A DNA stretch of 64,000 nt, from NCBI GenBank assembly GCA_019135895.1, contig JAGVVH010000154.1:1-64000 (forward strand), given 5' to 3'. The notes under the pieces were generated by a model. That model worked only from the letters and a program-made list of their open reading frames with translations. It was not told the DNA's origin and made no database searches. Source of the DNA: Bacteroidota bacterium (lineage in GTDB: Bacteria; Bacteroidota; Bacteroidia; Bacteroidales; WCHB1-69). The stretch's first letter is position 1. Every line of letters starts with the position of its first letter. Positions 16,817-26,424 of the stretch are shown here, piece by piece. The position numbers and the translations under genes are program-made.

Positions 16817-17374
16817 TTAAAGTTGAGCAACTGCTTCTATGAATTTATCTCCTCTTTCACGATAAGTTCTGTAAATCCCGTTACTGGTAGTTCCTGGAGA
16901 AAACAAAACCACATCGCCCTGTTTACAGGAATAGTAAGCAGTTCTTACGGCATCTTCAAGATTCATAGTAAAAAAAACTTCTTTTCCAAGTCCTGTAAAG
17001 AAATCCAATATCTCGGAATTGTATACTCCTTGTATTATTATTCTGGATACTTTTTTATTTATACTTTCCAACAGATCTTCCGTTATCAAATCAATATCAT
17101 CAATATTCATAATCCAGGCGATAGGTTTATACATGCTTTCAAGTGCAAACCATACAGAATTGATATTTGTTGCCCTGGAATCATTGACAAAGTCAACCCC
17201 TTCAATACTTTTGATATACTGAAGTTTATGTTTAGTCCCTTCAAAATCTGAAAGGGATTCACTTAAATTCCGGTTACGGATATTGATCAATTTATCTGAC
17301 AATGAAGCGGCAATAGATGCGGAACTTACTTCATTATTATAGATTTTATAATTATTTGATTTTTGATTTGCCAT
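16817..17374 (-). CDS. murD: Truncated MurD: only the C-terminal ligase domain remains
   Basis: MurD (UDP-MurNAc-Ala:D-Glu ligase) is normally about 440 residues; this product has 185. It aligns with the C-terminal third: LINIRNRNLSESLSDFEGTKHKL, then FVNDSRATNINSVWFALESM and DVVLFSPGTTSNGIYRTY. The nucleotide-recognising N-terminal domain and the ATP-binding GTNGKT domain are missing entirely. The ATG lies 2 bases after mraY, so the front half has been cleanly lost or replaced. Motifs that remain are also changed: AGGxDKG became MNIDDID, and SPACASFD became SPGTTSNG. It cannot catalyse the reaction alone. A complete MurD must exist elsewhere if peptidoglycan is made. Confidence 0.82.
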   Translation of the reverse strand: MANQKSNNYKIYNNEVSSASIAASLSDKLINIRNRNLSESLSDFEGTKHKLQYIKSIEGVDFVNDSRATNINSVWFALESMYKPIAWIMNIDDIDLITEDLLESINKKVSRIIIQGVYNSEILDFFTGLGKEVFFTMNLEDAVRTAYYSCKQGDVVLFSPGTTSNGIYRTYRERGDKFIEAVAQL

Positions 17375-17376
17375 GA

Positions 17377-18633
17377 TTATCTTACTTTAAGTGTTACTAC
17401 TGTTAATACTGCCAATAATATTCCGATGATAATAAAACGTTGTACAATTTTAGCTTCATGCAGCCCTTTTTTTTGATAATGATGATGAAGCGGGGCCATA
17501 AGGAAGAATCGTTTTCCTTCACCGTATTTACGTTTGGTATATTTAAAATAGGCAACCTGAATAATTACAGAGAAGGATTGAATAAGGAATATTCCACAAA
17601 GAATGGGAATCAGAAGTTCTTTTCGAATAATAATACACAACACGGCTATTATTCCTCCAAGTGTAAGGCTACCGGTATCTCCCATAAAAATCTGGGCAGG
17701 ATAGCAATTCCACCAATAAAAGCCGATACATGCCCCGACGAGCGAGGCCGTAAAGATTACAATCTCCCCGATATTGGGAATATACATAATATTCAGGTAA
17801 TCTGCAAAAATAGCATTTCCTGAAACGTAAGCCAAAACAGAGATTCCGACCGCAATGATTGCCGATGTGCCGGTTGCCAACCCATCAAGTCCATCAGTTA
17901 GGTTGGCACCATTGGATACACCGGCTATTATGAATGTTATAATAAGAATATAGATTAGAGAAGACCATTTGCCCGACTTGTCTCCCATCCATTGTGTCAG
18001 CCATGCATAATCAAATTCATTGTTCTTTACGAAAGGAATGGTAGTAATGGTCGATTTTTTTGCAGGACTATTGCTAAATGATGTGGTTGTTTTCGACACA
18101 TTTTCAAATTTGAAAACCTGTTCAGTATTAACAAATTTACTTTGTCTTGAAGTTTTTTCCTTAATAACAACATCAGGATGGAAATACATAATAACTCCGA
18201 TTATTAAGCCCAAAATAATTTGCCCAATAAGTTTCTTTTTTGGTGAGAGTCCCTCTTTATTTTTTTTATAAATCTTAATATAGTCATCTGAGAATCCAAT
18301 AGCTCCCAACCATATTGTAGCAAAAATCATGAGCAATATATAGATATTATTCAGCTTTGTAAGAAAAAGCACAGGAACCAAAATAGATGCAATAATAATC
18401 AGTCCACCCATTGTAGGAGTCCCCTTTTTCTCCATTTGTCCTGAAAGCCCCAAATCACGAATTGTCTCTCCGATTTGTTTTTTCTGCAAAAATTTGATGA
18501 CTCCTTTTCCAATTATCACAGAAATAAAGAGAGACAAAATTATTGCCAATGCCGCCCGGAAGGAGATATATTGAAATAAACTTGCCCCGGGGATATTAAA
18601 ATTTTCTAGCCATTCAAATAAATAATATAACAT
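17377..18633 (-). CDS. mraY: Phospho-N-acetylmuramoyl-pentapeptide transferase
   Basis: The 418-residue membrane enzyme attaches phospho-MurNAc-pentapeptide to undecaprenyl phosphate, giving lipid I. Ten or so membrane helices are visible along with the family blocks [43 protein letters not shown] and [11 protein letters not shown]. The catalytic Asp and the His cluster are intact. A hydrophilic insert around residues 155-215 is typical of Bacteroidota. It lies between murE and the truncated murD in the dcw cluster. Confidence 0.95.
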   Translation of the reverse strand: MLYYLFEWLENFNIPGASLFQYISFRAALAIILSLFISVIIGKGVIKFLQKKQIGETIRDLGLSGQMEKKGTPTMGGLIIIASILVPVLFLTKLNNIYILLMIFATIWLGAIGFSDDYIKIYKKNKEGLSPKKKLIGQIILGLIIGVIMYFHPDVVIKEKTSRQSKFVNTEQVFKFENVSKTTTSFSNSPAKKSTITTIPFVKNNEFDYAWLTQWMGDKSGKWSSLIYILIITFIIAGVSNGANLTDGLDGLATGTSAIIAVGISVLAYVSGNAIFADYLNIMYIPNIGEIVIFTASLVGACIGFYWWNCYPAQIFMGDTGSLTLGGIIAVLCIIIRKELLIPILCGIFLIQSFSVIIQVAYFKYTKRKYGEGKRFFLMAPLHHHYQKKGLHEAKIVQRFIIIGILLAVLTVVTLKVR

Positions 18634-18665
18634 GTTTTTATAATTTGGTTAATGGTTCTATTTTA

Positions 18666-20135
18666 TTAATCGTTAAAGTATTCACAAACAATTTCCATAT
18701 CATCAAAATGATGTTTTACATGATTTATCTCCTGGTAATTTTCATGTCCTTTTCCTGCAACCAGCAACACCGCATTGTCGGGGAGCATAAGGCAGGCTGT
18801 TTTGATAGCTTCTTTTCTATTTTCAATTATCAATACATTCTTTTTAAAAGATACAGGAATCCCTTCCTCCATGTCAGAAAGAATCTTATTGGGATCTTCA
18901 GTTCTGGGGTTATCGGAAGTTAGAATAACTTTACTGCTATATTTACATGCAGTAGCTGCCATCACCGGACGTTTCAGTGCATCACGGTCGCCTCCGCAAC
19001 CAACAACAGTAATAATCTCTACATTATTTTTAGTGATTTCTTTTATTGTGGAAAGCACATTATTGAGTGCATCGGGAGTATGAGCATAGTCTATAACAGC
19101 AGTGCATCCTCTCTGGTTTCTGACCAGTTGGAATCTTCCCGGGGCACTTTCAAGGTTGCTCAAAGAAACTAAAATCTCATCAGCAGGAAGTCCCAGTAAT
19201 CTTGCTGTACCAAAAATGGCAAGTAAATTATAGGCATTAAATTTTCCGGTAAGTTTGAAAAACACTTCCTGATTGTTAATATAAAGATCAAGTCCCTCAA
19301 AACTGTTATCCACAATTTTTCCTTTAAAATCGGCTGCCGTTTGCAAGCTATAAGTATAAACGGATGTTTTGCTGTTTTGAACCATAACCCTTCCATTTTT
19401 ATCGTCAATGTTGGTAAGGGCAAAAGATTTTTTGGATAGTTTGTCAAAAAAGGACTTTTTAGCTTTGATGTAGTTGGCAAAAGTCTTATGAAAATCCAAA
19501 TGGTCATGAGTGATATTACTAAAGATAGCTCCTGCAAATGTCAGACCGGCAATACGATGCTGACAAATCGAATGTGAACTCACTTCCATAAAACAAAATT
19601 GACAACCTGCCAATACCATTTGGTATAAAAGTTTATTTAATGTCACAGCATCAGGAGTGGTATGAGTTGACGGAATAACTTCATCATTAATTTTATTCTC
19701 AATAGTGGAAAGCATTCCTGATGCATAACCCAGATTGACAAAAAGTCTGTGGAGAAGCGTTACGGTAGTTGTTTTTCCATTAGTACCTGTAATGCCAACT
19801 AACTTAAGTTTAGTACTTGGGTTATCATAAAAGGCACTTGCTATTTTCCCCAAAACCACTGAAGAATCAGCAACTAGTATGTAAGTAATTTCAGAGTTAA
19901 TATCTTTCGGTAATACCTCACAAATGATGGTTGAAGCTCCTTTATCTATTGCTTGATTAATAAATAGATGACCATCCACTTGAGTTCCACGTTGAGCAAG
20001 ATAAATAGGAAAAGAATCATCATCTCCGGGTTTAACCTCACGTGAATCAAATTCTATTGAAGAAATAAGTCGGTCATTACGGCCGATAATATCGTACTTT
20101 CCTATATGTTTGAGTAAAAAAGATAATTCTTTCAC
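18666..20135 (-). CDS. murE: UDP-MurNAc-L-Ala-D-Glu: meso-diaminopimelate ligase
   Basis: The 489-residue Mur ligase is complete, with ATP-binding GITGTNGKTTTVTLL, the SSHSI segment and the C-terminal TSDNPRTEDP. The DNPR motif marks meso-diaminopimelate as the amino acid added, so the cell wall is of the DAP type. The VAGKGHE ending is also present. It sits between ftsI (71-base gap) and mraY (32-base gap) in the cluster. Confidence 0.95.
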   Translation of the reverse strand: MKELSFLLKHIGKYDIIGRNDRLISSIEFDSREVKPGDDDSFPIYLAQRGTQVDGHLFINQAIDKGASTIICEVLPKDINSEITYILVADSSVVLGKIASAFYDNPSTKLKLVGITGTNGKTTTVTLLHRLFVNLGYASGMLSTIENKINDEVIPSTHTTPDAVTLNKLLYQMVLAGCQFCFMEVSSHSICQHRIAGLTFAGAIFSNITHDHLDFHKTFANYIKAKKSFFDKLSKKSFALTNIDDKNGRVMVQNSKTSVYTYSLQTAADFKGKIVDNSFEGLDLYINNQEVFFKLTGKFNAYNLLAIFGTARLLGLPADEILVSLSNLESAPGRFQLVRNQRGCTAVIDYAHTPDALNNVLSTIKEITKNNVEIITVVGCGGDRDALKRPVMAATACKYSSKVILTSDNPRTEDPNKILSDMEEGIPVSFKKNVLIIENRKEAIKTACLMLPDNAVLLVAGKGHENYQEINHVKHHFDDMEIVCEYFND

Positions 20136-20206
20136 GTCTATAAAATTAATGGTTTACAACAAGGTTTTTACTAAAGGTTTATATCTGTTTTATTACAAAA
20201 TACTTT

Positions 20207-22432
20207 TCAAGGTCCTAATATTAGGGTAACACAATTGGTTGATTTATTGAAATACTGTTCTTTTACACTTCCTCTTCCTTCAATAATAACCTTATATCCT
20301 GCCCTATTGAGTTCGTAAACAGCATTAGATGAAATCATATTCAACACATTTGGAATTACAGGATCTTTTAATTTAAAATTGTAAGCTTTAATATAGTTTG
20401 AGTAGTCGCTTTTTAAACCTGAAACAACATAAGGAGTTTTAATTTTTGAATAATCACCCGGGATCCCCAAATTTGACAGGATTACTTCAAGTTGATATTT
20501 GGAAATTGCATTAAAGCGAGGAATTTTTTTATTCTCTGCTTGATCCACCTTTTGCAGGGCATCAAAGTTGGATATATTTAATGTTCTTTTTGCAATATTA
20601 GCAAAAACCTCAACGGCAATAGAACTCTTTTTCGGAACATTGTACATGTATACAATACAGGTATAGCGTGGATTATCTGCAGGAAAATAACCACAAAAGG
20701 AAACGCAGTTTTTGCTTCTATTGTACGAGTGAGTTTTCTCATCCCAAATATCACGAGTCCCGGTTTTACCTGCAAAAGTGAAGTTTGGATTTTTAAATCT
20801 TTTTGCAGTTCCGTATTCTCCGTATACAACAGATTTTAAATATTCTTTTGCCCGTTTAATGGTTGATGGTTTACAAATTTGATCAGAGATTACTTCTGCT
20901 TGAAATTTTGCTATTGTATCATTATTTTCAGAAATATATTTGACAAAAAGCGGCACAATCATTTTCCCGTCATTGGCAACAGCATTAAAGTAAATTAAAG
21001 TTTGGATGGGAGCCATCTTAAATCCTGTTCCAAAACAAGTATTGTAATAACTGTGAAAATCCGTTGCATTTCTTTTTATGTTGGGTGGTTTTACTTTTCC
21101 CAATTGAGTAGAGAACGAAGTAGTAATATACATTGAATCTATTTTATTCAAATAGTCACGGTAGTTTTTATACTTGTCAAAAATCATCGAGGCAATTCCG
21201 ACATTTGAAGAGCGTTGGATTACTTCTTTAGGATATGCTAAACCCTCAACTAACCCGGGTTCATCTACTTTTGGAAAACTATATTCTCTTGTTCCGGCTC
21301 TGTTTTTGATGATGAAATTGTGGGCCAGAATCGGATATTTTTTTGCAGTATCATTTGGTGTACGTTCCAGAAATGCCAAAAGTGATGCCAATTTAAAAGT
21401 TGACCCAGGCTCAAGCATATAATTAAGCACATAATTAGTTTGTTCTTCATAACGTTTCCTACTGGTATCACAAAGAGTAAGATTAGAAATTGCCTTTATT
21501 TCTCCTGTTTTGGTTTCCATCACTACCGCACAACCCCAGTCAGCATTGTAGTTTTTAAGCATCTGCAAAAGCTCATTATGTACAATATTCTGAATTTCCA
21601 GATTTATGGTAGTATGAATATGATGCCCGTCAATGGGGTCAATACTTTTATTTAAAGGAATATTGGTGTTTTTTACCACAACAATTTTATTAGTACCATC
21701 AGAACCATATAACTCCTTATTCATTTCATATTCAAGTCCATTCCATTGCCCGTTAATTTCTTTCCCGATAGCTCTTTTAGCCATTTCTCCATAAGGATTC
21801 AATCTAACATTATGTCTGGTAAGATTTAACCCGGAAATATTCCAAGATTCGCACAAAACAGGCATTTTATTTATAATCTCAATATCTGCTGTTGTAATCC
21901 ACTTGTTTTCATTTTGCAGATTGGAGCGTAGAATGATTACATTAGAGCTGTCTCTCAGACTTTTGGATATTTTATTTTTGTAGTATTGAAAATTATAATT
22001 TGGAAATTTATGCTTAAAAAGTTTATAAAATCTGTTGGATAAATCATTTATCAATAACTCCAACTTATGAGAGTCATTCCTGTATAATTTGTTTTGAGAA
22101 GACCTGTTAAATGTTTTCCCATCAAGAGTAATGTCATATACCACTATTGAACTTGCCAGGACACGCCCTCTATCATCGTATATGTCACCTCTTCTGGGGG
22201 TCCTATTATTTTCTATCACAAAGCAGTTGCAGTCGGGATCCTTTGCAAGCGGATTATTCTCCCAGTCAGGATTTGTTTTGTCAAGGCACGAGCTATCAGT
22301 TCCTTGATATAGAGCCCTTTCAAAAATAACCAAATACATAATCTTAGTAAAACAGGCAATTCCAAGAAGGAGAATTGAGAAATAGACAATTCCCATTTTA
22401 AGATTAGAAAGATTATTTTGTTTTCCAGTCAT
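20207..22432 (-). CDS. ftsI: Peptidoglycan transpeptidase FtsI/PBP3 with PASTA domain
   Basis: The 741-residue class B penicillin-binding protein has one N-terminal membrane anchor, a PBP dimer domain and a transpeptidase domain with the three catalytic motifs: EPGSTFKLAS (SxxK), RSSN (SxN) and FAGKTGT (KTG). The C-terminal ~70 residues form a PASTA domain, as in many Bacteroidota FtsI. It cross-links septal peptidoglycan together with FtsW. The ftsL-like gene ends 8 bases upstream, which supports joint translation. Confidence 0.93.
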   Translation of the reverse strand: MTGKQNNLSNLKMGIVYFSILLLGIACFTKIMYLVIFERALYQGTDSSCLDKTNPDWENNPLAKDPDCNCFVIENNRTPRRGDIYDDRGRVLASSIVVYDITLDGKTFNRSSQNKLYRNDSHKLELLINDLSNRFYKLFKHKFPNYNFQYYKNKISKSLRDSSNVIILRSNLQNENKWITTADIEIINKMPVLCESWNISGLNLTRHNVRLNPYGEMAKRAIGKEINGQWNGLEYEMNKELYGSDGTNKIVVVKNTNIPLNKSIDPIDGHHIHTTINLEIQNIVHNELLQMLKNYNADWGCAVVMETKTGEIKAISNLTLCDTSRKRYEEQTNYVLNYMLEPGSTFKLASLLAFLERTPNDTAKKYPILAHNFIIKNRAGTREYSFPKVDEPGLVEGLAYPKEVIQRSSNVGIASMIFDKYKNYRDYLNKIDSMYITTSFSTQLGKVKPPNIKRNATDFHSYYNTCFGTGFKMAPIQTLIYFNAVANDGKMIVPLFVKYISENNDTIAKFQAEVISDQICKPSTIKRAKEYLKSVVYGEYGTAKRFKNPNFTFAGKTGTRDIWDEKTHSYNRSKNCVSFCGYFPADNPRYTCIVYMYNVPKKSSIAVEVFANIAKRTLNISNFDALQKVDQAENKKIPRFNAISKYQLEVILSNLGIPGDYSKIKTPYVVSGLKSDYSNYIKAYNFKLKDPVIPNVLNMISSNAVYELNRAGYKVIIEGRGSVKEQYFNKSTNCVTLILGP

Positions 22433-22440
22433 ACTAATAA

Positions 22441-22818
22441 TTACTTAGATTCAGATTCATCACTGTTTTTTATAGAAATCTTATAGATTTTTTTGTCATC
22501 ATTTATAAATCCTTTAGCTTCCATCATTTCAATCAGCTTTTGGTTGGTGTCATAAGAAATAAATTGATTATTATTTCTAAGGTTGGATATGTTTTTTTTA
22601 TATTCTTCATCCAATTCTTTAATTTTATTTTCTTTTGATATGACACTTTTTTCATTTATAACAACAAATCCTGCCAGAAGAAAGAGTAAGAAAAGATAGG
22701 GGTACCATTTTAAAGCTGTTTTGCTGAGCAAAAATTCCCCTCCCATTAATTCCCTAAAGGCACTTTTATCTTTTTTTTCTTTGTTTGATGAGTTTGAATG
22801 CTTATATGAAGTTTCCAT
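22441..22818 (-). CDS. FtsL-like small cell division protein
   Basis: The 125-residue protein has a basic cytoplasmic start, one membrane helix (WYPYLFLLFLLAGFVVI) and a short coiled-coil-prone tail rich in Lys, Glu and Asn. It has the size, topology and position (between rsmH and ftsI) of FtsL. FtsL sequences are poorly conserved, so the call rests mostly on context. In the divisome FtsL pairs with FtsB and activates FtsWI. Confidence 0.75.
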   Translation of the reverse strand: METSYKHSNSSNKEKKDKSAFRELMGGEFLLSKTALKWYPYLFLLFLLAGFVVINEKSVISKENKIKELDEEYKKNISNLRNNNQFISYDTNQKLIEMMEAKGFINDDKKIYKISIKNSDESESK

Positions 22819-22854
22819 TAAAATATTATGATAGTCATTTTATCTAAAATAATT

Positions 22855-23775
22855 TTACTTAACACTAATAAATTCTTTTCTCTCGGCAATTCTTAATTTT
22901 GCACTCCTTGCTCTTGGATTCATTGCAATTTCTGCTTCTGAAGGAATAATGGCTTTACGGGTTATTAGATTAAAAGGAGAGATTGGATTCCCAAAAAAAT
23001 CTTTTTCAACAGTACCGGTAAAATTTCCCGCTTTCATAAAACATTTTACCAACCGGTCTTCGAGTGAATGATAAGATATTATTACCAAGCGACCTCCAGG
23101 TTTGAGAGCATCAACAGTTTGGGATAAGAACTCCTCTAACACCTCCATTTCCTGATTAACCTCAATTCGTAGAGCTTGAAAAATCTGGGATAGAGGCTTA
23201 AAGTCTTTTCCTTGAGGAAGTATCGGCATAATTGCATCAACCAGTTGAGTTGTGGTGATTATCTCTTTAATATTTCTATATTTCACAATTTGAGCAGCAA
23301 TTCGACGTGCATTATTGAGCTCTCCATATTTAAAAAACAGATTTGACAATCTTTCCTCCGAATAACTATTGATAATATCCCGAGCAGAGATCCCTTTTTT
23401 GTTATTCATTCTCATGTCTAGATTTCCTTCAAAACGATAAGAAAACCCTCTTTGAGGAGTATCAAATTGATGCGATGACACACCCAGATCAGCCAAAATT
23501 CCGTTAACGGGATATGCCTGATAGTATTGCAGGAATTTCTTTAAATGACGGAAATTGTGGGGAACAAACTGAAAACGTGAATCTTGAATATTGTGATTTG
23601 CACTTTCGACATCCTGATCAAAAGCGATTAATCTTCCATCTTCATTAATTTGTGAGAGAATTTTATTTGAATGACCACCTCCACCAAAAGTGACATCAAC
23701 ATAAATCCCGTTTTTTTGGATGACGAGTTCATCAATAGATTCTGAAAGTAGAACAGGATTATGATATAATGTCAT
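22855..23775 (-). CDS. rsmH: 16S rRNA (cytosine-1402-N4) methyltransferase
   Basis: The 306-residue enzyme begins HNPVLLSESIDEL, then has the SAM-binding block YVDVTFGGGGHSNKIL, LADLGVSSHQFD, RGFSYRFEGNLDMRM and the C-terminal NPRARSAKLRIAER. It methylates C1402 in the 16S rRNA P-site region. Its start overlaps the end of mraZ by 17 bases, the usual translational coupling in the dcw cluster. Confidence 0.95.
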   Translation of the reverse strand: MTLYHNPVLLSESIDELVIQKNGIYVDVTFGGGGHSNKILSQINEDGRLIAFDQDVESANHNIQDSRFQFVPHNFRHLKKFLQYYQAYPVNGILADLGVSSHQFDTPQRGFSYRFEGNLDMRMNNKKGISARDIINSYSEERLSNLFFKYGELNNARRIAAQIVKYRNIKEIITTTQLVDAIMPILPQGKDFKPLSQIFQALRIEVNQEMEVLEEFLSQTVDALKPGGRLVIISYHSLEDRLVKCFMKAGNFTGTVEKDFFGNPISPFNLITRKAIIPSEAEIAMNPRARSAKLRIAERKEFISVK

Positions 23776-24247
23776 TATTATTTTCTATAGATAGTTTATA
23801 TTTTCCTGTATGAATTGCTTCGTTGAGAGTATTAAATTCTTCGGGATCCATATCAAATTCATTGTGATAATTTTCACTGTTCCATATTTCAATTTTTCCG
23901 TTATCAAGGAGAAGAACTACTTCACGGTCAATATTATATTGCTCAATCAGTGGTTTGGGAATAACAAATCTATCTTGAGAATCACATTCTAAAAAGGCAG
24001 TATTTCTTAAAAAGGCATTTCTGTATTTTTTAACTTCAACAATATTTCTGTTTAAAGAGTTAAGATATTGCATTTGTTCCTGATATGAATTCTCGGTCCA
24101 TAGCATTATATGCTTGCCAAAACCGTGAGTAATCCAAAACTTCTTGCGTTCGTTTTCGGGCAATGACTTCAACAGTGCATTGGGCAATTTTAGACGCCCT
24201 TGCTTTTCTATTGCTACTTCCCAATAACCGTAATCAAGATTTGACAT
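23759..24247 (-). CDS. mraZ: Transcriptional regulator MraZ
   Basis: The 162-residue protein has two AbrB-like MraZ domains. The first contains GRLKLPNALLKSLPENERK; the second contains ECDSQDRFVIPKPLIEQYNI. MraZ binds direct repeats upstream of its own gene and regulates the dcw operon in E. coli and Mycoplasma. It is the first gene of the cluster, with a TAnnTTTG promoter 21 bases upstream and three 10-bp-spaced GGAAA repeats further up. The protein is slightly longer than the E. coli one, as usual in this phylum. Confidence 0.93.
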   Translation of the reverse strand: MSNLDYGYWEVAIEKQGRLKLPNALLKSLPENERKKFWITHGFGKHIMLWTENSYQEQMQYLNSLNRNIVEVKKYRNAFLRNTAFLECDSQDRFVIPKPLIEQYNIDREVVLLLDNGKIEIWNSENYHNEFDMDPEEFNTLNEAIHTGKYKLSIENNNDIIS

Positions 24248-24267
24248 AATAACTCATTAATGAAAGA

Positions 24268-24275
24268 CAAAAATA
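24268..24275 (-). promoter_or_regulatory. -7 element of the dcw cluster promoter
   Basis: TATTTTTG on the minus strand, with TTG 15 bases upstream of it, 21 bases before the mraZ ATG. Fits the Bacteroidota consensus with a slightly short spacer. Confidence 0.55.
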
Positions 24276-24530
24276 CACAATTATTTTTATCAACTCCACA
24301 TTTTTAATAAAAAATGATTTTTATTCCTTTAGATTGTCATAACTAATTATAAATCAATTAGGAAAAATTTGGATTGTAATTTATAATTTTGAGTTATAAA
24401 CAATAAAATATTGATAACTTGATAATTAAAAAAATTTAATCATATTAATTTCAAAATACTTTATATCAATAAATTACAAATATAGTGTTAGTTTTATAAA
24501 ATTAACTATTGTATTTACGACATAATTTTT

Positions 24531-24560
24531 GGAAATAAATGGAAATTTAAGGAAACTTTT
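24531..24560 (+). repeat. Three GGAAA direct repeats at exact 10-bp spacing, candidate MraZ-type operator
   Basis: GGAAATAAAT, GGAAATTTAA and GGAAACTTTT start at 24531, 24541 and 24551. Known MraZ boxes are TGGGN-type direct repeats with a 10-bp period upstream of mraZ, so the geometry fits while the sequence (TGGAA, TGGAA, AGGAA) differs by one base. They lie about 285 bases upstream of mraZ and read on the opposite strand. Confidence 0.35.
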
Positions 24561-24692
24561 GTATTTAAAGAATAAAATAAATGAATCATCATGTTTTTTT
24601 AAAAAAAAATACTGACAGAGTATAGTTAATAATTATTCCAAGCAATAGGTATTTTTTTTAATAATCAAACCAGACAATTTGGACAATTTATT

Positions 24693-24700
24693 TAAATTTG
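24693..24700 (+). promoter_or_regulatory. Candidate -7 element of the CPA2 antiporter gene
   Basis: TAAATTTG, 66 bases before the ATG at 24767. No -33 element at the right distance was seen. Confidence 0.35.
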
Positions 24701-24766
24701 CAATTAATTATTGAATTTTGAACATAATTATGTTTATATCATTAAAATTCAAACAATTGATGTCTT

Positions 24767-26083
24767 ATGGGTCATGAATTACATCTTGTTTCAGATTTAG
24801 CTCTCATTTTAATTTCTGCAGGAGTTATTACTATTATTTTTAAATTATTGAAACAACCTTTAGTTCTCGGCTATCTATTTGCAGGTTTTTTAATAGGTCC
24901 TCATTTTACTCTTTTTCCAAGTCTTATAGCACCAACTAGTGTAAAAGAATGGTCAGAAATTGGAATCATTTTTTTATTGTTTGCATTGGGATTGGAATTT
25001 AACATCAAGAAGTTGTTGAAAGTGGGGCGTACCGCAATGGTCACTTCCATCACACAAATGTTGACTATGCTCTGTGTTGGTTTTATTACGGGGTATTTTT
25101 TGGGATGGACTACAATTGAAAGTTTGATTTTGGCAGGAATGCTGGTAATGTCTTCTACTACAATTGTTATAAAAGCTTTTGGAGATTTAGGATTAAGAAA
25201 CCATAAATTCGCTGACATCTCTCTTGTGGTACTTATCATGGAGGATATCATTGCTATTTTGATGCTGGTTATGATTCCGGCTATTGCAGTAAGCCAGCAA
25301 TTTGCAGGTAAAGACTTTGTTTTCACACTGCTTAAATTTGTATTTTTTATTATTTTATGGTTTGTCGTTGGAATCTCAATTATTCCCACTTTTTTTAGAA
25401 AGCTTAAATCTTATATTAATGATGAAACCTTACTAATTATTTCTATTGGATTGTGTTTCGGAATGGTAGTGTTTGCAAATTATGTCGGTTTTTCATCTGC
25501 ATTAGGAGCTTTTGTAATGGGTTCAATATTGTCGGAAAGTACTGAAAGTAAAAATATTGAATCTTTAACTAAGAGCATCAAAGATCTATTTGGGGTTATT
25601 TTTTTCGTTTCTGTAGGAATGATGGTAGACCCCATTATTTTGGCTGAATATTGGCAACCTATTATTATCATCACATTCATAACCCTTATTGGAAAAGCTT
25701 TTTTTTCGGCAATGGGTGTTCTTATTGCCGGGGAATCATTGAAAGTATCCATTCAAACGGGATTCAGTCTTGCTCAAATTGGTGAATTTGCCTTTATTAT
25801 TGCTACGCTTGGAGTGTCTTTGGGAATATTACGTGATTTTATATATCCGGTAATTGTTGCTGTTTCATTTCTAACAACCTTTACTACTCCTTATTTTATC
25901 AGATTTGCAACCCCATTTTATAATTGGCTCGAACCTCATATTCCAAGTCATATTAGACAAAAACTTGATGAATATGTCATTATGGGAATTGGACCAAAAA
26001 GGAACAGCGATTGGAAAATAATTCTCAAAACATCTTTACTCAGAATCCTGATGATTTTCCTCAAATTGTCGGAAATTTTATAA
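24767..26083 (+). pseudogene. CPA2-family cation:proton antiporter, N-terminal part (frameshifted)
   Basis: The 438-residue frame encodes a KefB/NapA-type antiporter core: LKQPLVLGYLFAGFLIGP, FLLFALGLEFNIKKL, MSSTTIVIKAF, VLIMEDIIAIL and the late SLAQIGEFAFIIATLG. It covers about twelve helices. After ...DWKIILKTSLLRILMI the family match is lost and the frame ends 8 codons later. The expected next piece (HFPQIVGN-like, then a hydrophobic stretch) is found immediately downstream in another frame. I infer a deletion of one membrane-helix-sized segment with a frame change near 26045. The ion specificity (K+ or Na+) is not certain. Confidence 0.78.
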
Positions 26084-26424
26084 ATGCTATTCTTACACTG
26101 GGAATTTTAGCACCTTTTCTTTTGGGATTAATGACAAATAATCATTCAACTCACGAAATCAATTTGAGGCTATGGCGAATGAGTCGTTTAAGCAGAACAG
26201 GAGTGGTTACGTGGACTCTTTTTCGTATTTTCCTGGCAACTTTTTTTGTAATCCTTGTTCTTTTAAGATGTTTTCAATTTAAGGTCTTTGTTGGAATATC
26301 AATTGCTTTAGCTATAGTATTCTTTATCCTTTTTTCCAGAAATACTTTTAAGCGATTTTCAAAAATGGAGGAGAATTTTATTAAAAATCTTGAATCAAAT
26401 GAGGAGAGAAAAGAATCAGATTAA
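26011..26424 (+). pseudogene. CPA2 antiporter, C-terminal membrane tail (out of frame)
   Basis: From about 26050 this frame encodes DDFPQIVGNFINAILTLG followed by ILAPFLLGLM and two further hydrophobic segments, which is how Bacteroidota CPA2 proteins continue after the antiporter core. It ends without a TrkA-type nucleotide-binding domain. The stretch between 26011 and about 26050 overlaps the first frame and is probably not native. The TAA stop shares its bases with the stop of the converging nucleotidyltransferase gene (TTAA at 26421-26424). Confidence 0.6.

Larger units (their letters stand above)
24248..24766. other. Long AT-rich divergent intergenic region (mraZ / CPA2 antiporter)
   Basis: These 519 bases have no credible coding frame. 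Recognised elements are the mraZ -7 box at 24268-24275, three GGAAA direct repeats at 24531-24560 and a plus-strand TAAATTTG at 24693-24700. The rest is low-complexity A/T sequence. Confidence 0.6.

Noticed and set aside
24300-24680. Replication origin or DnaA-box cluster in the AT-rich gap
   Set aside because: No TTATNCACA-type boxes in a cluster were recognised; AT richness alone is not evidence.
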